Part shown: piece by piece, positions 43,133 to 53,008 of the stretch
Layout of the letters: the number at the start of each line of letters is the position of its first letter
How positions within the stretch are numbered: position 1 is the stretch's first letter
Assembly: GCF_003429005.1 (NCBI RefSeq)
Contig: NZ_QVQV01000001.1
Location: 1,171,864 to 1,235,863 of the forward strand
From: Paraburkholderia sp. DHOC27
Lineage (GTDB): Bacteria > Pseudomonadota > Gammaproteobacteria > Burkholderiales > Burkholderiaceae
Direction of reading: 5' to 3'
Length of the DNA stretch: 64,000 bases
Program-made: the position numbers and the translations under genes
Notes under the pieces: model-generated
What the model saw: the letters and a program-made list of their open reading frames with translations, nothing else
The model's database searches: none
Told to the model about the DNA's origin: nothing

Positions 43133-43813
43133 TTAGCGCGCAGCCCAAAGCAACCCACGCAACATGATTTCACGCGCCTCCGGCACTTCGAAATCCGTAT
43201 TCACGTGACCGAGCGATGAATAGAACACCCTGCCTTTACCCCACGTGCGTTTCCACGCCACCGGCATGACGACGCCCGTAACCTGGGGTTCGTGTTCCCG
43301 CACATACGGCCCGTCGAAACAGGTGGTCGCGAGCACCTCGTTGCTCGGATCGAAATGCATGAAGTACTGCTCGGAATGCATCGCGAAGTTCGAAAGTCCG
43401 GCAACCACGGGGTCATCCGGTGCGGTGATCTGCACGGTGTAGTCCACGATGTTGCCCGGATGCGCCACCCATTGACCGCCCACCATGAACTGATAGTCTG
43501 GATTCGCGCGGAAGGCATCGCCGGCGCCGCCGTGCCAGCCGCCAAAGCCGACACCATCACGAACGGCTGCGAGCAGGTTCGCGCTGTGGGTTTTGTCCAG
43601 TTGGCCCATCGTGAAGCAGTTCACAATGAGACTTTGCTTCGCGAGACGCTCGCGATCGAGGTACACGTCGAGGTCGTCGTGAACTTCCACCGCGAATCCT
43701 TGCTGTTCGAGCAGTCCCGCGAAGCGTTCAGTGGTGAGGCGCGGCTCGTGGCCGTCCCAACCGCCCCAGACCATCAATGCCGAGCGGCGTGATGCGTGGT
43801 TGTTTTCAGGCAT
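43133..43813 (-). CDS. ThuA domain-containing protein
   Basis: A 226-residue protein of the ThuA-like (trehalose utilisation, class I glutamine amidotransferase-like) family: [11 protein letters not shown] at the start, [27 protein letters not shown] and FYSSLGHV near the end. ThuA proteins of rhizobia act in keto-trehalose use; in other clusters their role is unclear. It overlaps the upstream Gfo/Idh/MocA gene by eight bases, indicating translational coupling, and is the last gene of the sugar operon. Confidence 0.9.
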   Translation of the reverse strand: MPENNHASRRSALMVWGGWDGHEPRLTTERFAGLLEQQGFAVEVHDDLDVYLDRERLAKQSLIVNCFTMGQLDKTHSANLLAAVRDGVGFGGWHGGAGDAFRANPDYQFMVGGQWVAHPGNIVDYTVQITAPDDPVVAGLSNFAMHSEQYFMHFDPSNEVLATTCFDGPYVREHEPQVTGVVMPVAWKRTWGKGRVFYSSLGHVNTDFEVPEAREIMLRGLLWAAR

Positions 43814-44933
43814 GGGTGATTCCCTCGCTGTTCATCGTCAGGGGCTGCTCCGACATCGGTGCGGGCCGTTGGAAGGTGCTTTCGATCGAAACGGTCTGAC
43901 GTCGAGTCGCCGCGGCGAGAAAGCCGTGCATGACCTCCAGCACGTGATAACCGATCTCGCCATCCGTGCGCGGTTGTGCACCGCTCTGGAGCGCCTGCGC
44001 CAGGTCGGCGATGCCAAGACCACGGGTGTTCTCGTGATAAGGATGCGAGAGCGGCACGTCGGTCCAGTCGCCGTCGCGAACCTTCAGGCTCACGGGTCCA
44101 CCGAACGTGTTGGGATCCGGCACGCTCAGACTGCCTTCGGTGCCATGCACTTCGATGAAGGGCAGTTTGGCGCCCCAGATATCGAAGCTCGTGACAATCG
44201 TGCCGATGGCGCCGTTATCGAACTGCATCTGACCAGCCACGTGGGTCGGCGTATTCACCTGAATCCGTTCACCGCGTTTCGGCTTGCTGCCAATCACGCG
44301 TTCAGGAAAACTCGCGCGCGCAAATGCCGACACAGAATCAATCGGCCCAATCAGATTGACGAGCGCGCTCAGGTAATACGGTCCCATGTCGAACATCGGG
44401 CCGGCGCCTGGCTGGTAATAGAAGGCCGGGTCAGGATGCCAGCGTTCATGGCCGTGGTTGGTCATGAACGCAGTCGCGGCGATGGGCTCGCCAATGGCGC
44501 CGCTGTCGATCAACTGGCGGCACGTCTGGATGCCTGCACCAAGCACCGTATCCGGTGCGCAGCAGATTTTCAGGCCGGCGGAGCGGGCCGTTTCGAGCAG
44601 GCCGCGTGCTTCGCCGAGGTCGAGCGTGAGCGGCTTTTCGTTGTAGACGTGCTTGCCGGATTGCAGTGCGCGGCGCGCCACCTCTGCATGCTGGGCCGGC
44701 TGCGTGAGATTGAGGATCAGGTCGATGCCCGCGTCGTCATACACGGCGTCGGTGGTCACGACCCGCGCCACGCCGTGCCGCTGTGCCGATGCCCGCGCGC
44801 GCTCCATATCCAGATCGGCGACCGCACAGACTTCGACGGCGGCGAATTTCACGAGGTTGGTCAGATAGATGTCGCTGATATAGCCGCAGCCAACCACCGC
44901 GACGCGCAGCTTGTGTTGTGATGCTGAAGTCAT
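43806..44933 (-). CDS. Gfo/Idh/MocA-family oxidoreductase
   Basis: A 375-residue NAD(P)-dependent sugar or inositol dehydrogenase-like enzyme. The N-terminal Rossmann motif [14 protein letters not shown] is followed by the EKPLTLD-type motif ([16 protein letters not shown]), where Lys is catalytic, and by the C-terminal alpha/beta domain with [11 protein letters not shown], whose Asp/Tyr region faces the substrate. In ThuA/ThuB-type systems the homologous ThuB oxidises a disaccharide at C3, so with the adjacent ABC importer this pair probably handles trehalose, maltose or another sugar after import. Confidence 0.92.
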   Translation of the reverse strand: MTSASQHKLRVAVVGCGYISDIYLTNLVKFAAVEVCAVADLDMERARASAQRHGVARVVTTDAVYDDAGIDLILNLTQPAQHAEVARRALQSGKHVYNEKPLTLDLGEARGLLETARSAGLKICCAPDTVLGAGIQTCRQLIDSGAIGEPIAATAFMTNHGHERWHPDPAFYYQPGAGPMFDMGPYYLSALVNLIGPIDSVSAFARASFPERVIGSKPKRGERIQVNTPTHVAGQMQFDNGAIGTIVTSFDIWGAKLPFIEVHGTEGSLSVPDPNTFGGPVSLKVRDGDWTDVPLSHPYHENTRGLGIADLAQALQSGAQPRTDGEIGYHVLEVMHGFLAAATRRQTVSIESTFQRPAPMSEQPLTMNSEGITHA

Positions 44934-45029
44934 AGGGCGTTGCCTCGAACGAGTGAACAGGTGCCCAGCAGTGGGGCGATGGAAAACATCTCAGCCTGGG
45001 ATATGAGTGGCGAACAACTGCACCGAATG

Positions 45030-45901
<872 letters not shown>

Positions 45902-45905
<4 letters not shown>

Positions 45906-46828
45906 ATCTGTGTCTCGAACCGGCGTGTCAACTTGAGCGTCACGGTTGCAACGGCCAGCACGATCAGGAACATCGCCGAGGCGATGGTGCTGCCATAGCC
46001 GAGCTGGAACGAACTGAAGACTGTGCGGTACATATACGTCGCCATGAGTTCGGACGCGCCATCGGGGCCGCCGCCCGTCATCACGAAGATCAGATCGAAA
46101 TAGCGCAATGAGCCAATCACGGCGAGCAGGACACCCGTGCGCAAGGTGCCTTGCAGATGCGGCAATTCGATGTGCCAGAACACCCGCAATGGCGATGCGC
46201 CGTCGAGGCGCGCTGCCTCACGGAGTTCGGGCGAGAGCGAGGACAGCCCGGCCAGAAACAGAATCATGTAGAAGGGGATGTTCTGCCAGCAGATGACCGC
46301 CAGTGTCGCGCCCAGCGCGAAGCGCCCATCGCCCAGCCAGTCCTGCGCCAGATTGCCGAGCCCGAGCGCGTTCAACGCGGCGTTGAGCGGACCGAAGTTC
46401 GGGTCGTACACGTTCTTGAACACCACGCCGATCGCCACGCTCGACATCAGAAGCGGCAGGAAATACAGGATTTTCAGCGTGCGTGATCCGCGGCCAGCCT
46501 TGTCGAGCATCACGGCAAGCGTGAGTGCGATCGGCATTTGGATCAGCACGGAAAACACCGCGAGTATCAGGTTGTTGCTGACCGCCTTGAAAAACACGGG
46601 ATCGTGTGCGAGATGAATCCAGTTCTGCACGCCGATGAACCGCTCCGTCGCGCCGAGTCCATTCCAGTCGAGCGTCGACAGGCGAAAACTGGAGATCAGG
46701 GGGTACAGGAGAAAGAGGCACAGCAACGCGATGGCGGGCGCGAGGAAGGTCGCCGACACCACCGCAGAGGGTCTTCCCAGACGCGCCCGCTTGGGCGTGG
46801 GCGTCATGGGAAGCTTTACGGTACTCAC
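45902..46828 (-). CDS. carbohydrate ABC transporter permease (MalF/UgpA-type)
   Basis: A 308-residue permease with six helices and the EAA motif [25 protein letters not shown]. It pairs with the MalG-type subunit to form the import channel. Ninety-four bases, containing a strong hairpin, separate it from the binding-protein gene upstream, a typical device to set binding protein above channel level. Confidence 0.94.
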
Positions 46829-46856
46829 ATCTTCCTCCGTCAGTCGAAGTCGCGAT

Positions 46857-46886
46857 GCACACGCCGGCCTTGCGCCGGACGTGTGC
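46857..46886 (-). promoter_or_regulatory. intercistronic hairpin between binding protein and permease genes
   Basis: On the minus strand GCACACG-T-CCGGC pairs with GCCGGCGTGTGC, twelve pairs with one bulged base and a short loop. It lies inside the operon, so it probably stabilises the upstream mRNA or causes partial termination rather than full termination. Confidence 0.6.
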
Positions 46887-46922
46887 TGCTCAAACAGGAA
46901 TGCGATGCGAAACTTAAAACAA

Positions 46923-48233
46923 TCAGTTGAGGTCCTTCTTTGCTTCGGCTTCCATTTGCTGCGCGGCTTCTTGCGGCGTCATCGTCAGTCCGAATAAAGC
47001 CTGGGTGGTGTTCTTGTGCAATTCGCCGAGCGCCGGCGGCAATTCCTGGTCGTACCAGAGTTGCACGGCGGGCGCGTCGGAGACGGTCTTGAGAAAACGC
47101 TTCAGCATTGGATCGGTCACTTCCAGATTCTTGACCGGCGGAATGCGCGTATCCGCGACGCGTTCTTTCATCGACTGATCGTCCGTCATCGCCTGAATCA
47201 ACTTGAATGCGGCGTTCGGATCCGGGCACGCCTTCGAAATACTGTAGAAGTTGTCGCCCACGGTGCCGATCACATCGTTGGGATTGCCTTTGCCGCCCGG
47301 TACGGTAGGGAACGGAAAGTAGTCGAGCTTCGAGTAGAAGCCGGGGTTCTCCGCCTTGACCGTGGACGCCTCCCAGCTTCCGATCAGCTCCATTGCAGCG
47401 CGCCCGGAATAGAGCAGCCGCCGCGATGCGCCAATGTCGTAGTCGAGGCCGTTGAAGCCTTGCGCGAACGCGCCTGCCTTGACCAGTTCCTGCACGCGCG
47501 TGCCCGCTTCCACGAAGGCGGGATCGTCGAAACTGCCGCCCGGCGCACGCATCACCGCGCGGCGCACCACATCCGAGCCGCCTATGCGGTCGACCAGGTA
47601 CATGTAGTACATGGAGCCGGTCCATTTGTTCTTGTTGGCCAGCGCAAACGGCGCGATGTTGTTGGCCTTCAGTACGCTGATCACGTGAAGCAGGTCGTCC
47701 CACGTCTTGGGCGGCGTCAGCTTGTACTTGTCGAAGATTTCCTTGTTGTAGAAGACGACCGCAACCGAGGTGTTCTCAGCGGGAATGGCCCAAACCTTGT
47801 TCTGGAAGGTGGCTGCTGGCCAGGCTGTGGTCAGAAAGCGGCTCTGGAAATCGGGGTTTTGCTGCAGATAGGGCGTGAGGTCCACCACCTGATTGGACTT
47901 CACATACTCGCGCAGAGGACCGCCTCCCCAGCTCGAGAAAACGCACGGCGGCTGGTTGGCTCCGAAGGCGATTTTCAGCTTGGTCTTGTAGGCATCGTTG
48001 AGAACGTGCGACGACTCGACGTGATAACCCGGATTCGCTTTTTCGAAGCGCGCGGCCGCTGCGTCGATGATCTTCGGCCCTGCGCCGACCGTCTGCGAAT
48101 CCCATTCAGTGAGCGTCTTCGTTTGCGCAGCGGCAATGCTCACCGGCGCCAGCGTGCCGAGCCCTGCAAACAGTGCTGCGCAGGCCACGGCGAGGGTCCG
48201 GCGGCAGTTGAAGACCGAAACGATTCCGTTCAT
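46923..48233 (-). CDS. sugar ABC transporter extracellular solute-binding protein
   Basis: A 436-residue periplasmic binding protein of the MalE/UgpB class with signal peptide (cleavage near IAAAQTK). Recognisable parts are [22 protein letters not shown] in the N-lobe and [14 protein letters not shown] in the hinge region. It is the first gene of the operon, facing the LacI gene, and the operator-like palindromes at 48253-48262 and 48276-48283 lie 20-50 bases upstream of its start. Confidence 0.93.
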   Translation of the reverse strand: MNGIVSVFNCRRTLAVACAALFAGLGTLAPVSIAAAQTKTLTEWDSQTVGAGPKIIDAAAARFEKANPGYHVESSHVLNDAYKTKLKIAFGANQPPCVFSSWGGGPLREYVKSNQVVDLTPYLQQNPDFQSRFLTTAWPAATFQNKVWAIPAENTSVAVVFYNKEIFDKYKLTPPKTWDDLLHVISVLKANNIAPFALANKNKWTGSMYYMYLVDRIGGSDVVRRAVMRAPGGSFDDPAFVEAGTRVQELVKAGAFAQGFNGLDYDIGASRRLLYSGRAAMELIGSWEASTVKAENPGFYSKLDYFPFPTVPGGKGNPNDVIGTVGDNFYSISKACPDPNAAFKLIQAMTDDQSMKERVADTRIPPVKNLEVTDPMLKRFLKTVSDAPAVQLWYDQELPPALGELHKNTTQALFGLTMTPQEAAQQMEAEAKKDLN

Positions 48234-48252
48234 ATCTTTCCACTGTAGTTAT

Positions 48253-48262
48253 AAAACGTTTT
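48253..48262. promoter_or_regulatory. LacI-type operator-like palindrome O1
   Basis: AAAACGTTTT, a perfect palindrome centred on CG, the central dinucleotide of most LacI/GalR operators. It sits about 20 bases upstream of the binding-protein ATG. Confidence 0.6.
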
Positions 48263-48275
48263 GTAGCGTTACCGC

Positions 48276-48283
48276 TAACGTTA
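48276..48283. promoter_or_regulatory. LacI-type operator-like palindrome O2
   Basis: TAACGTTA, centred on CG, 22 bases (about two helical turns) from O1, so both sites face the same side of DNA. Confidence 0.5.
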
Positions 48284-48431
48284 TGTAACAATCATATTGA
48301 GCGACCCTCCGCGATGTAATGCGTATTTACCCGAGCCGCGCCGGTAGTGCGGTGCGCAATTTGATCCGCTACGCTGCAATGCAACAGCAAGATGTGATGA
48401 CTGGTTGATCCTACTAAGTTAATGCGTTCTC

Positions 48432-49466
48432 ATGGCACGACAAACCCCCACGTTGGCTCGGCTCGCTGAACTGGCCGGCATTTCGCAGATGAGCGCGTCG
48501 CGCGCCATCAACAACCGTCACGGGGTGTCGGAGCAAACGCGCGACAAGGTTTTGCGCATTGCGTCGGAGATCGGTTACGTCGCCAACCGTACCGCGCAGA
48601 AACTGTCGGGCGGGAGCACCCACATCGTCGGTCTACTCACGCCGGTGCGGCAGGATCAGTTCGTCACGGAGCTGATCGTCGGCGCGGGGCGATCGGCACG
48701 CAAGGCGGGCTACGAGATGCTGGTGTATCCCATGTTCGACGACGAACATGACACCCAGCACAACGTCTTGACGCTGCTGCAGCAATTCTCGGACGGTCTG
48801 GTGGCCATTCTTCCGCACGACGATGCGCCGCATCTGAAAGCGCTCAGCGAAGCGGACATTCCGGTGGTGGTGGTCGATCAGCGTGGCGTGTTCCCGCAAT
48901 ATCCGTCAGTTGCCTCGGACAATTACGAGGGCGCGCGGCTGGCGGTTGCGCATCTGGTCGAACTGGGTCACACGCGAATTGCTTTTATCAGCGGGGACGA
49001 GCGCTTGACGGCCGCCCAGGACAGAGCGCGTGGTTTCAACGACGCCATGCGGCAGCACGGCTTGCGGCTCGAAGCGAGTTTGACGGCGGCGGGACGGTTT
49101 AGTCAGGCCATGGGCTTCAAGGCCGCATCGCATCTGTTGAAGTTGAAGCGGCCGCCCACGGCGATTTTTGCCGCCAACGATCTGAGCGCCTTCGGCGCCA
49201 TCGCCGCCGCGCACGAACTGGGCTTGCGTGTGCCGGACGACGTGTCGGTGATCGGCTTCGACGATGTGCCGATGGCCGCGCAGGTTTATCCCCCGCTCAC
49301 GACCATCCGTCAGCCGTTGCAGCAGATGGGCAGATCGGCGGTCAACATTCTGCTCGCCCGCATTGCCGGCATCGAACTGCCCTCCGATCGTATTACGCTG
49401 CCGACGGATCTGATCCTGCGTAGCTCGACGGCGCGGCCCGCTGAAAGCCGCGTGGGTCAGCGCTAG
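48432..49466 (+). CDS. LacI-family transcriptional regulator
   Basis: A 344-residue repressor. The N-terminal helix-turn-helix and hinge read [34 protein letters not shown]; the rest is the periplasmic-binding-like effector domain, with [20 protein letters not shown] and [20 protein letters not shown]. It lies divergent from the sugar ABC operon and is the obvious candidate to control it, with the imported sugar or a derivative as inducer. Confidence 0.93.
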   Translation: MARQTPTLARLAELAGISQMSASRAINNRHGVSEQTRDKVLRIASEIGYVANRTAQKLSGGSTHIVGLLTPVRQDQFVTELIVGAGRSARKAGYEMLVYPMFDDEHDTQHNVLTLLQQFSDGLVAILPHDDAPHLKALSEADIPVVVVDQRGVFPQYPSVASDNYEGARLAVAHLVELGHTRIAFISGDERLTAAQDRARGFNDAMRQHGLRLEASLTAAGRFSQAMGFKAASHLLKLKRPPTAIFAANDLSAFGAIAAAHELGLRVPDDVSVIGFDDVPMAAQVYPPLTTIRQPLQQMGRSAVNILLARIAGIELPSDRITLPTDLILRSSTARPAESRVGQR

Positions 49467-49587
49467 GGCACACGCTCGCTCGCCCTCTGATCTGCCTCAA
49501 CAAAACAGCGATCCTATTGAAAGGAACCGAAGGTAAGATCGCGGCACCACGCGTCGTTGCCCGCCTATCATTCTCGCGAGACACATC

Positions 49588-50211
49588 ATGGTTCCAAATT
49601 CTGACGTCCATCTGGTGCCGGCCGCACTGGCCGACTTGCGTCCCACGCAGATGACCGTGGGCTATCGCGAGGTGATCCAGAAACGCGAGCACTGGAAGAC
49701 CCTCGGCAAGAAGGCGCGCGCCGCGGAGATCGACGCGCATTCGTTCCCTGCTGTGCTCGGCCCGGAGCAGCGCTACTACATCGTCGATCATCATCATCTG
49801 GGTCTGGCGCTCTTCGAAGAAGGTGTCAAAGAGGTCAAGGTGATGATGCTCAAGGACCTGTCGTGGCTGGACAGCACGATTTTCTGGCGCATGATGGAGC
49901 ACAACCAGTGGGTCCATCCATTCGGCGCCGACGGCTCGCGGTACGACTACGCGCATCTGCCCAAGGTGGTCACGGGTCTCGCGGACGACCCCTATAGAAG
50001 TCTGGCTGGCGAACTGCGCAGAACCGGCGGCTTTGCAAAAGACGCGACGCCGTTCAGCGAATTTCTCTGGGCAGATTTTCTGCGTCCCCGCATATCGCAA
50101 AGCAAGCTCGCTAAGAACTTCTCGAAAGCGCTCGACGCGGCAAACGCGCTGGCGCATACGGCGGAGGCGCGTTACCTGCCAGGCTGGTCTGGCGTGACGG
50201 AGGTCCGTTGA
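49588..50211 (+). CDS. ParB-like (ParBc_2) family protein
   Basis: A 207-residue protein matching the putative ParB-like nuclease family: DLRPTQMTVGYREVIQK, then YYIVDHHHLGLALFEEGV (the G-x-H-H-x-hydrophobic core) and FWRMMEHNQWVHPFG. It is not a plasmid ParB, and no partition partner is near. Its function is unknown to me; a single-gene unit. Confidence 0.85.
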   Translation: MVPNSDVHLVPAALADLRPTQMTVGYREVIQKREHWKTLGKKARAAEIDAHSFPAVLGPEQRYYIVDHHHLGLALFEEGVKEVKVMMLKDLSWLDSTIFWRMMEHNQWVHPFGADGSRYDYAHLPKVVTGLADDPYRSLAGELRRTGGFAKDATPFSEFLWADFLRPRISQSKLAKNFSKALDAANALAHTAEARYLPGWSGVTEVR

Positions 50212-50311
50212 AATGCGGCGGCCGTGCCTGTAATAAACCGTAATCTAGAGGGGATACAATCGCCGCGAGTTTCTGGCAACTGCCGGATGTAGCAACAGTT
50301 TGCGAAGGGAT

Positions 50312-51070
50312 ATGAAAATAAGGAACGCAGGCCGGTGGGCGCCGCGAGGAGCCGCGCCCTGGCTTTATACCGCCTTTGCGGTGGCTGTCGCAGGTGCTGT
50401 CCGGATGACGCTTCATCCGTTGCTCGGCCCCATCATGCCGGGCACCGCTTTTCTGATCGCGGCCGTGCTGGTGGAGTACTTCTTTGGCATGACACGGGCC
50501 ATCGTCGCGATGATGCTGGGGCTCGGCCTTGCCGACTACCTGTTCGTGCCGCCGTATCAGCAGATTGCCGTGCTCGATCGGTCCGACCTCACGTTGGCCG
50601 TTTCGTACCCGCTGATTACGCTCATCATCATCGTGCTGGTGGAGCGGTTGCGGCGCGCGCAGTTTCGCGCGGAGTTCATTGCCAGCGTGGCGCAGTCGCG
50701 CTATGAAATGCTGCTGCGGCTCGACAACGAGCGTGCGCTCGCGAGCCGTGCCGCCGATGAAACGCATCGTCTGCTGCGGCACCTGCCGCACTATCACGAC
50801 GACATCATCCTGATCAAGGCGTTCGAGCGGCAAGCGGGCAGCGCCGACACGGCCAGCGCGGCGCAACAGGCGTCGGGCATTGCGCCAGGCGTGCGCTTTG
50901 ACAGCGTGCATCCAGAGGACACACTGCGGCTCTCGACCACCACGCACGCGGGCAGCCAGCGCGTGCGCATCGGCCACGGCGCTTCGTATAAAGCCTTTGC
51001 GTGCATCGCTGAGCGCTTCACCACGCATGCGGGTGATTTCCTCGTATTCCGCGTCGAAAATCCCGCATGA
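50312..51070 (+). CDS. DUF4118 membrane protein without kinase module
   Basis: A 252-residue protein: three or four membrane helices of the DUF4118 domain (KdpD-type sensor anchor, MPGTAFLIAAVLVEYFFG, ADYLFVPP), a coiled region (FIASVAQSRYEMLLRLDNER), and a soluble tail. No histidine kinase follows, so the domain is used outside two-component signalling. ATG at 50312 is used. Its last four bases overlap the next gene's ATG, coupling it to the esterase. Confidence 0.85.
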   Translation: MKIRNAGRWAPRGAAPWLYTAFAVAVAGAVRMTLHPLLGPIMPGTAFLIAAVLVEYFFGMTRAIVAMMLGLGLADYLFVPPYQQIAVLDRSDLTLAVSYPLITLIIIVLVERLRRAQFRAEFIASVAQSRYEMLLRLDNERALASRAADETHRLLRHLPHYHDDIILIKAFERQAGSADTASAAQQASGIAPGVRFDSVHPEDTLRLSTTTHAGSQRVRIGHGASYKAFACIAERFTTHAGDFLVFRVENPA

Positions 51071-51942
51071 ATCCGGTGAAAGCATTCACGTATGAAGCCG
51101 GGCAGCATGCGGTGCTGCTACTGCACGGACTGTCGAGTTCCCCGCTCGAAATGCGTTTTCTGGGGCGCGCGTTGCAGCGGGAGGGCTACACGGCAGTCGC
51201 GCCCACGCTGGACGGCTACAGCGCCGGCAGCAAGGAGCAGCGCATGGAGGCGTGGCTCGCCTCGGCCGTGCGCGCATTCGACGAGCTGCAAGCGAAATAC
51301 GCCACGGTGTCGATCTGCGGGCTGTCCATCGGCGCGGTGCTCGCCATCGCGCTCGCCGCCGAACGTCCGGCCGCACGCGCGTTGATCCTGCTTTCGGTGA
51401 CGCTCGATTACGACGGCTGGGCCATCCCCTGGTACCGCTTTCTGCTGGGCTGGGCCTACTACACGCCGATGCGTCATCGCTGGCGCTACCGTGAAGGCGA
51501 GCCTTATGGTTTGAGGAACGAGGCGTTGCGCGCCAAGATCGCGCGCGCGATGCAGAAAGATGCCATCAGCGAAGTCGGGCCGTCGACGATCTCGCTGCCT
51601 GCGCTGCATGAAGCCAGCCGTCTCTCCGCCAGAGTGCGCCAGCAGTTGCCGTCCATCAACGCGGACACCTTGATCATCCACGCAATCGACGATGAAACGG
51701 CGAGTCCGTTGAATGCGCGTTTTGTCGATGCGCATATCGGTGCGCGTTTTTTGCGGACCATTTTCCTCGACGACTCGTATCACATGATCACGTCTGACAA
51801 CGAGCGCGAAATCGTCGCGCGCGAGATCGTGATGTTCCTGCGCGAAAGCGACGCCGCCCATCAGGCAGGCGAGGGCGCGATGCCGGTCGTCTCGAAGGCG
51901 CTCGCCCGCAGACTGCGCCAGATCGCAGCGCTCGGTCACTGA
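51067..51942 (+). CDS. alpha/beta hydrolase (carboxylesterase-like)
   Basis: A 291-residue cytoplasmic serine hydrolase. The oxyanion HG is in VLLLHGLSSSPLEM, the nucleophile Ser in CGLSIGAVLA, the Asp in HAIDDETAS and the His in DDSYHMITSD, the layout of thermostable carboxylesterase Est30 and monoacylglycerol lipase relatives. It is coupled to the DUF4118 gene by ATGA. The C-terminal tail beyond residue 265 is an extra helix. Substrate unknown. Confidence 0.9.
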   Translation: MNPVKAFTYEAGQHAVLLLHGLSSSPLEMRFLGRALQREGYTAVAPTLDGYSAGSKEQRMEAWLASAVRAFDELQAKYATVSICGLSIGAVLAIALAAERPAARALILLSVTLDYDGWAIPWYRFLLGWAYYTPMRHRWRYREGEPYGLRNEALRAKIARAMQKDAISEVGPSTISLPALHEASRLSARVRQQLPSINADTLIIHAIDDETASPLNARFVDAHIGARFLRTIFLDDSYHMITSDNEREIVAREIVMFLRESDAAHQAGEGAMPVVSKALARRLRQIAALGH

Positions 51943-51994
51943 ACGCTGCCACAACCCTTCCTTTCGCCTGTCGTAGCCCTCCTTGAGAATCCTG

Positions 51995-52834
51995 ATGATC
52001 CGTTCTATTGCTCCCCGCGTGGCGGCCCTGGCGCTGTGCGCTGGCTGGTTTGACAATGCACTGGCTGATGAAGCGGCCAATCCGCCTTCCACCACGACGT
52101 CCAGCAGCGCTGGCGTCGCTGCGCCGTCTGGCGCTGGCGACTCGGCCTGGAAAATATCCATTGGACCCGGCGTGATGATCTCGCCCAAATATCCGGGCGC
52201 GCGTACCCTCAGCGTGCTGCCGCTGCCCTCGCTCGACATCTCTTACGACGACGACCGCTTCTTCTCGCAAGGTCTGGATGTGCTCGGCGTGAACTGGTTG
52301 AAGAGCGATACCTACCATGTGGGCACGGCGATCTCGTTCGATTTCCAGTCGCGCAACGAGTCGGACGACCCGCGCCTGCGCGGTCTGGGTAACGTGCATG
52401 CGGGGCCGAAGCTGAAGCTGTTCGGTGACTACTCTTATTCATTCCTGATGGGCTCGGTCGCGGCACTTCAGGACATTGCCGGCACCGGCCAGGGGCTGCT
52501 GGTCAGCGCGGACCTGGCGGCCAACCTGCCGGTGACGTCCAAATGGCTGGTGTCGGTCGGGCCCGGTGTGACCTGGGCAAACTCGGTCTATACACGCACG
52601 CTGTTCGGCGTGTCGGCACAACAAAGCGCTGCGTCGGGACTGCCGTCCTTCCAGACTTCGTCAGGAGTCCGTGACGTGCACCTGAATGCCTATACGAGCT
52701 ATGACTTCACGCCGCACTGGACAGCCTCGGTTGCGTGCACCGTCGGTAAGCTCGAACGGTATGCGGGGGCCAGCCCCATCACGCAGCAGCGCACCGAACT
52801 GAATGTGTTTGCGGCGCTGAATTACAAAATGTAG
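51995..52834 (+). CDS. MipA/OmpV family outer-membrane protein
   Basis: A 279-residue exported beta-barrel-type protein with signal peptide (cleavage near ALADEA). The family pattern is present: ISIGPGVMISPKYPG, PLPSLDISYDDDRFF, GLGNVHAGPKLKLFGDYS, and a terminal aromatic-rich strand ending in a Met-capped NYKM. MipA was first linked to murein synthesis scaffolding; OmpV-type members are outer-membrane proteins. ATG 51995 is preferred to TTG 51983. Confidence 0.88.
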   Translation: MIRSIAPRVAALALCAGWFDNALADEAANPPSTTTSSSAGVAAPSGAGDSAWKISIGPGVMISPKYPGARTLSVLPLPSLDISYDDDRFFSQGLDVLGVNWLKSDTYHVGTAISFDFQSRNESDDPRLRGLGNVHAGPKLKLFGDYSYSFLMGSVAALQDIAGTGQGLLVSADLAANLPVTSKWLVSVGPGVTWANSVYTRTLFGVSAQQSAASGLPSFQTSSGVRDVHLNAYTSYDFTPHWTASVACTVGKLERYAGASPITQQRTELNVFAALNYKM

Positions 52835-53008
52835 TCACTGGTGTTGCATTAATCACACCCATAAAACGCCGCGCGGACATGGGGCGCGCTGCGTCGAAAA
52901 TAGTTTTCACAACGGGTAGCAGTCGGCGAAAGCGTTTACCTATACTCATTTTCACTCTTCTGTAAGGCGGCACCGGTTTTTAAAAACATCGAGAAGACGG
53001 AGGGTGAG

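Noticed and set aside
43731..44921. 396-residue plus-strand frame
   Set aside because: Antisense to the Gfo/Idh/MocA gene; no domain.
47016..48248. 410-residue plus-strand frame
   Set aside because: Antisense to the sugar-binding protein gene, which has signal peptide and family motifs.
49588..50211. Plasmid partition locus around the ParB-like gene
   Set aside because: It belongs to the ParBc_2-type family; no ParA, no parS-like palindromes and no replication gene are present.
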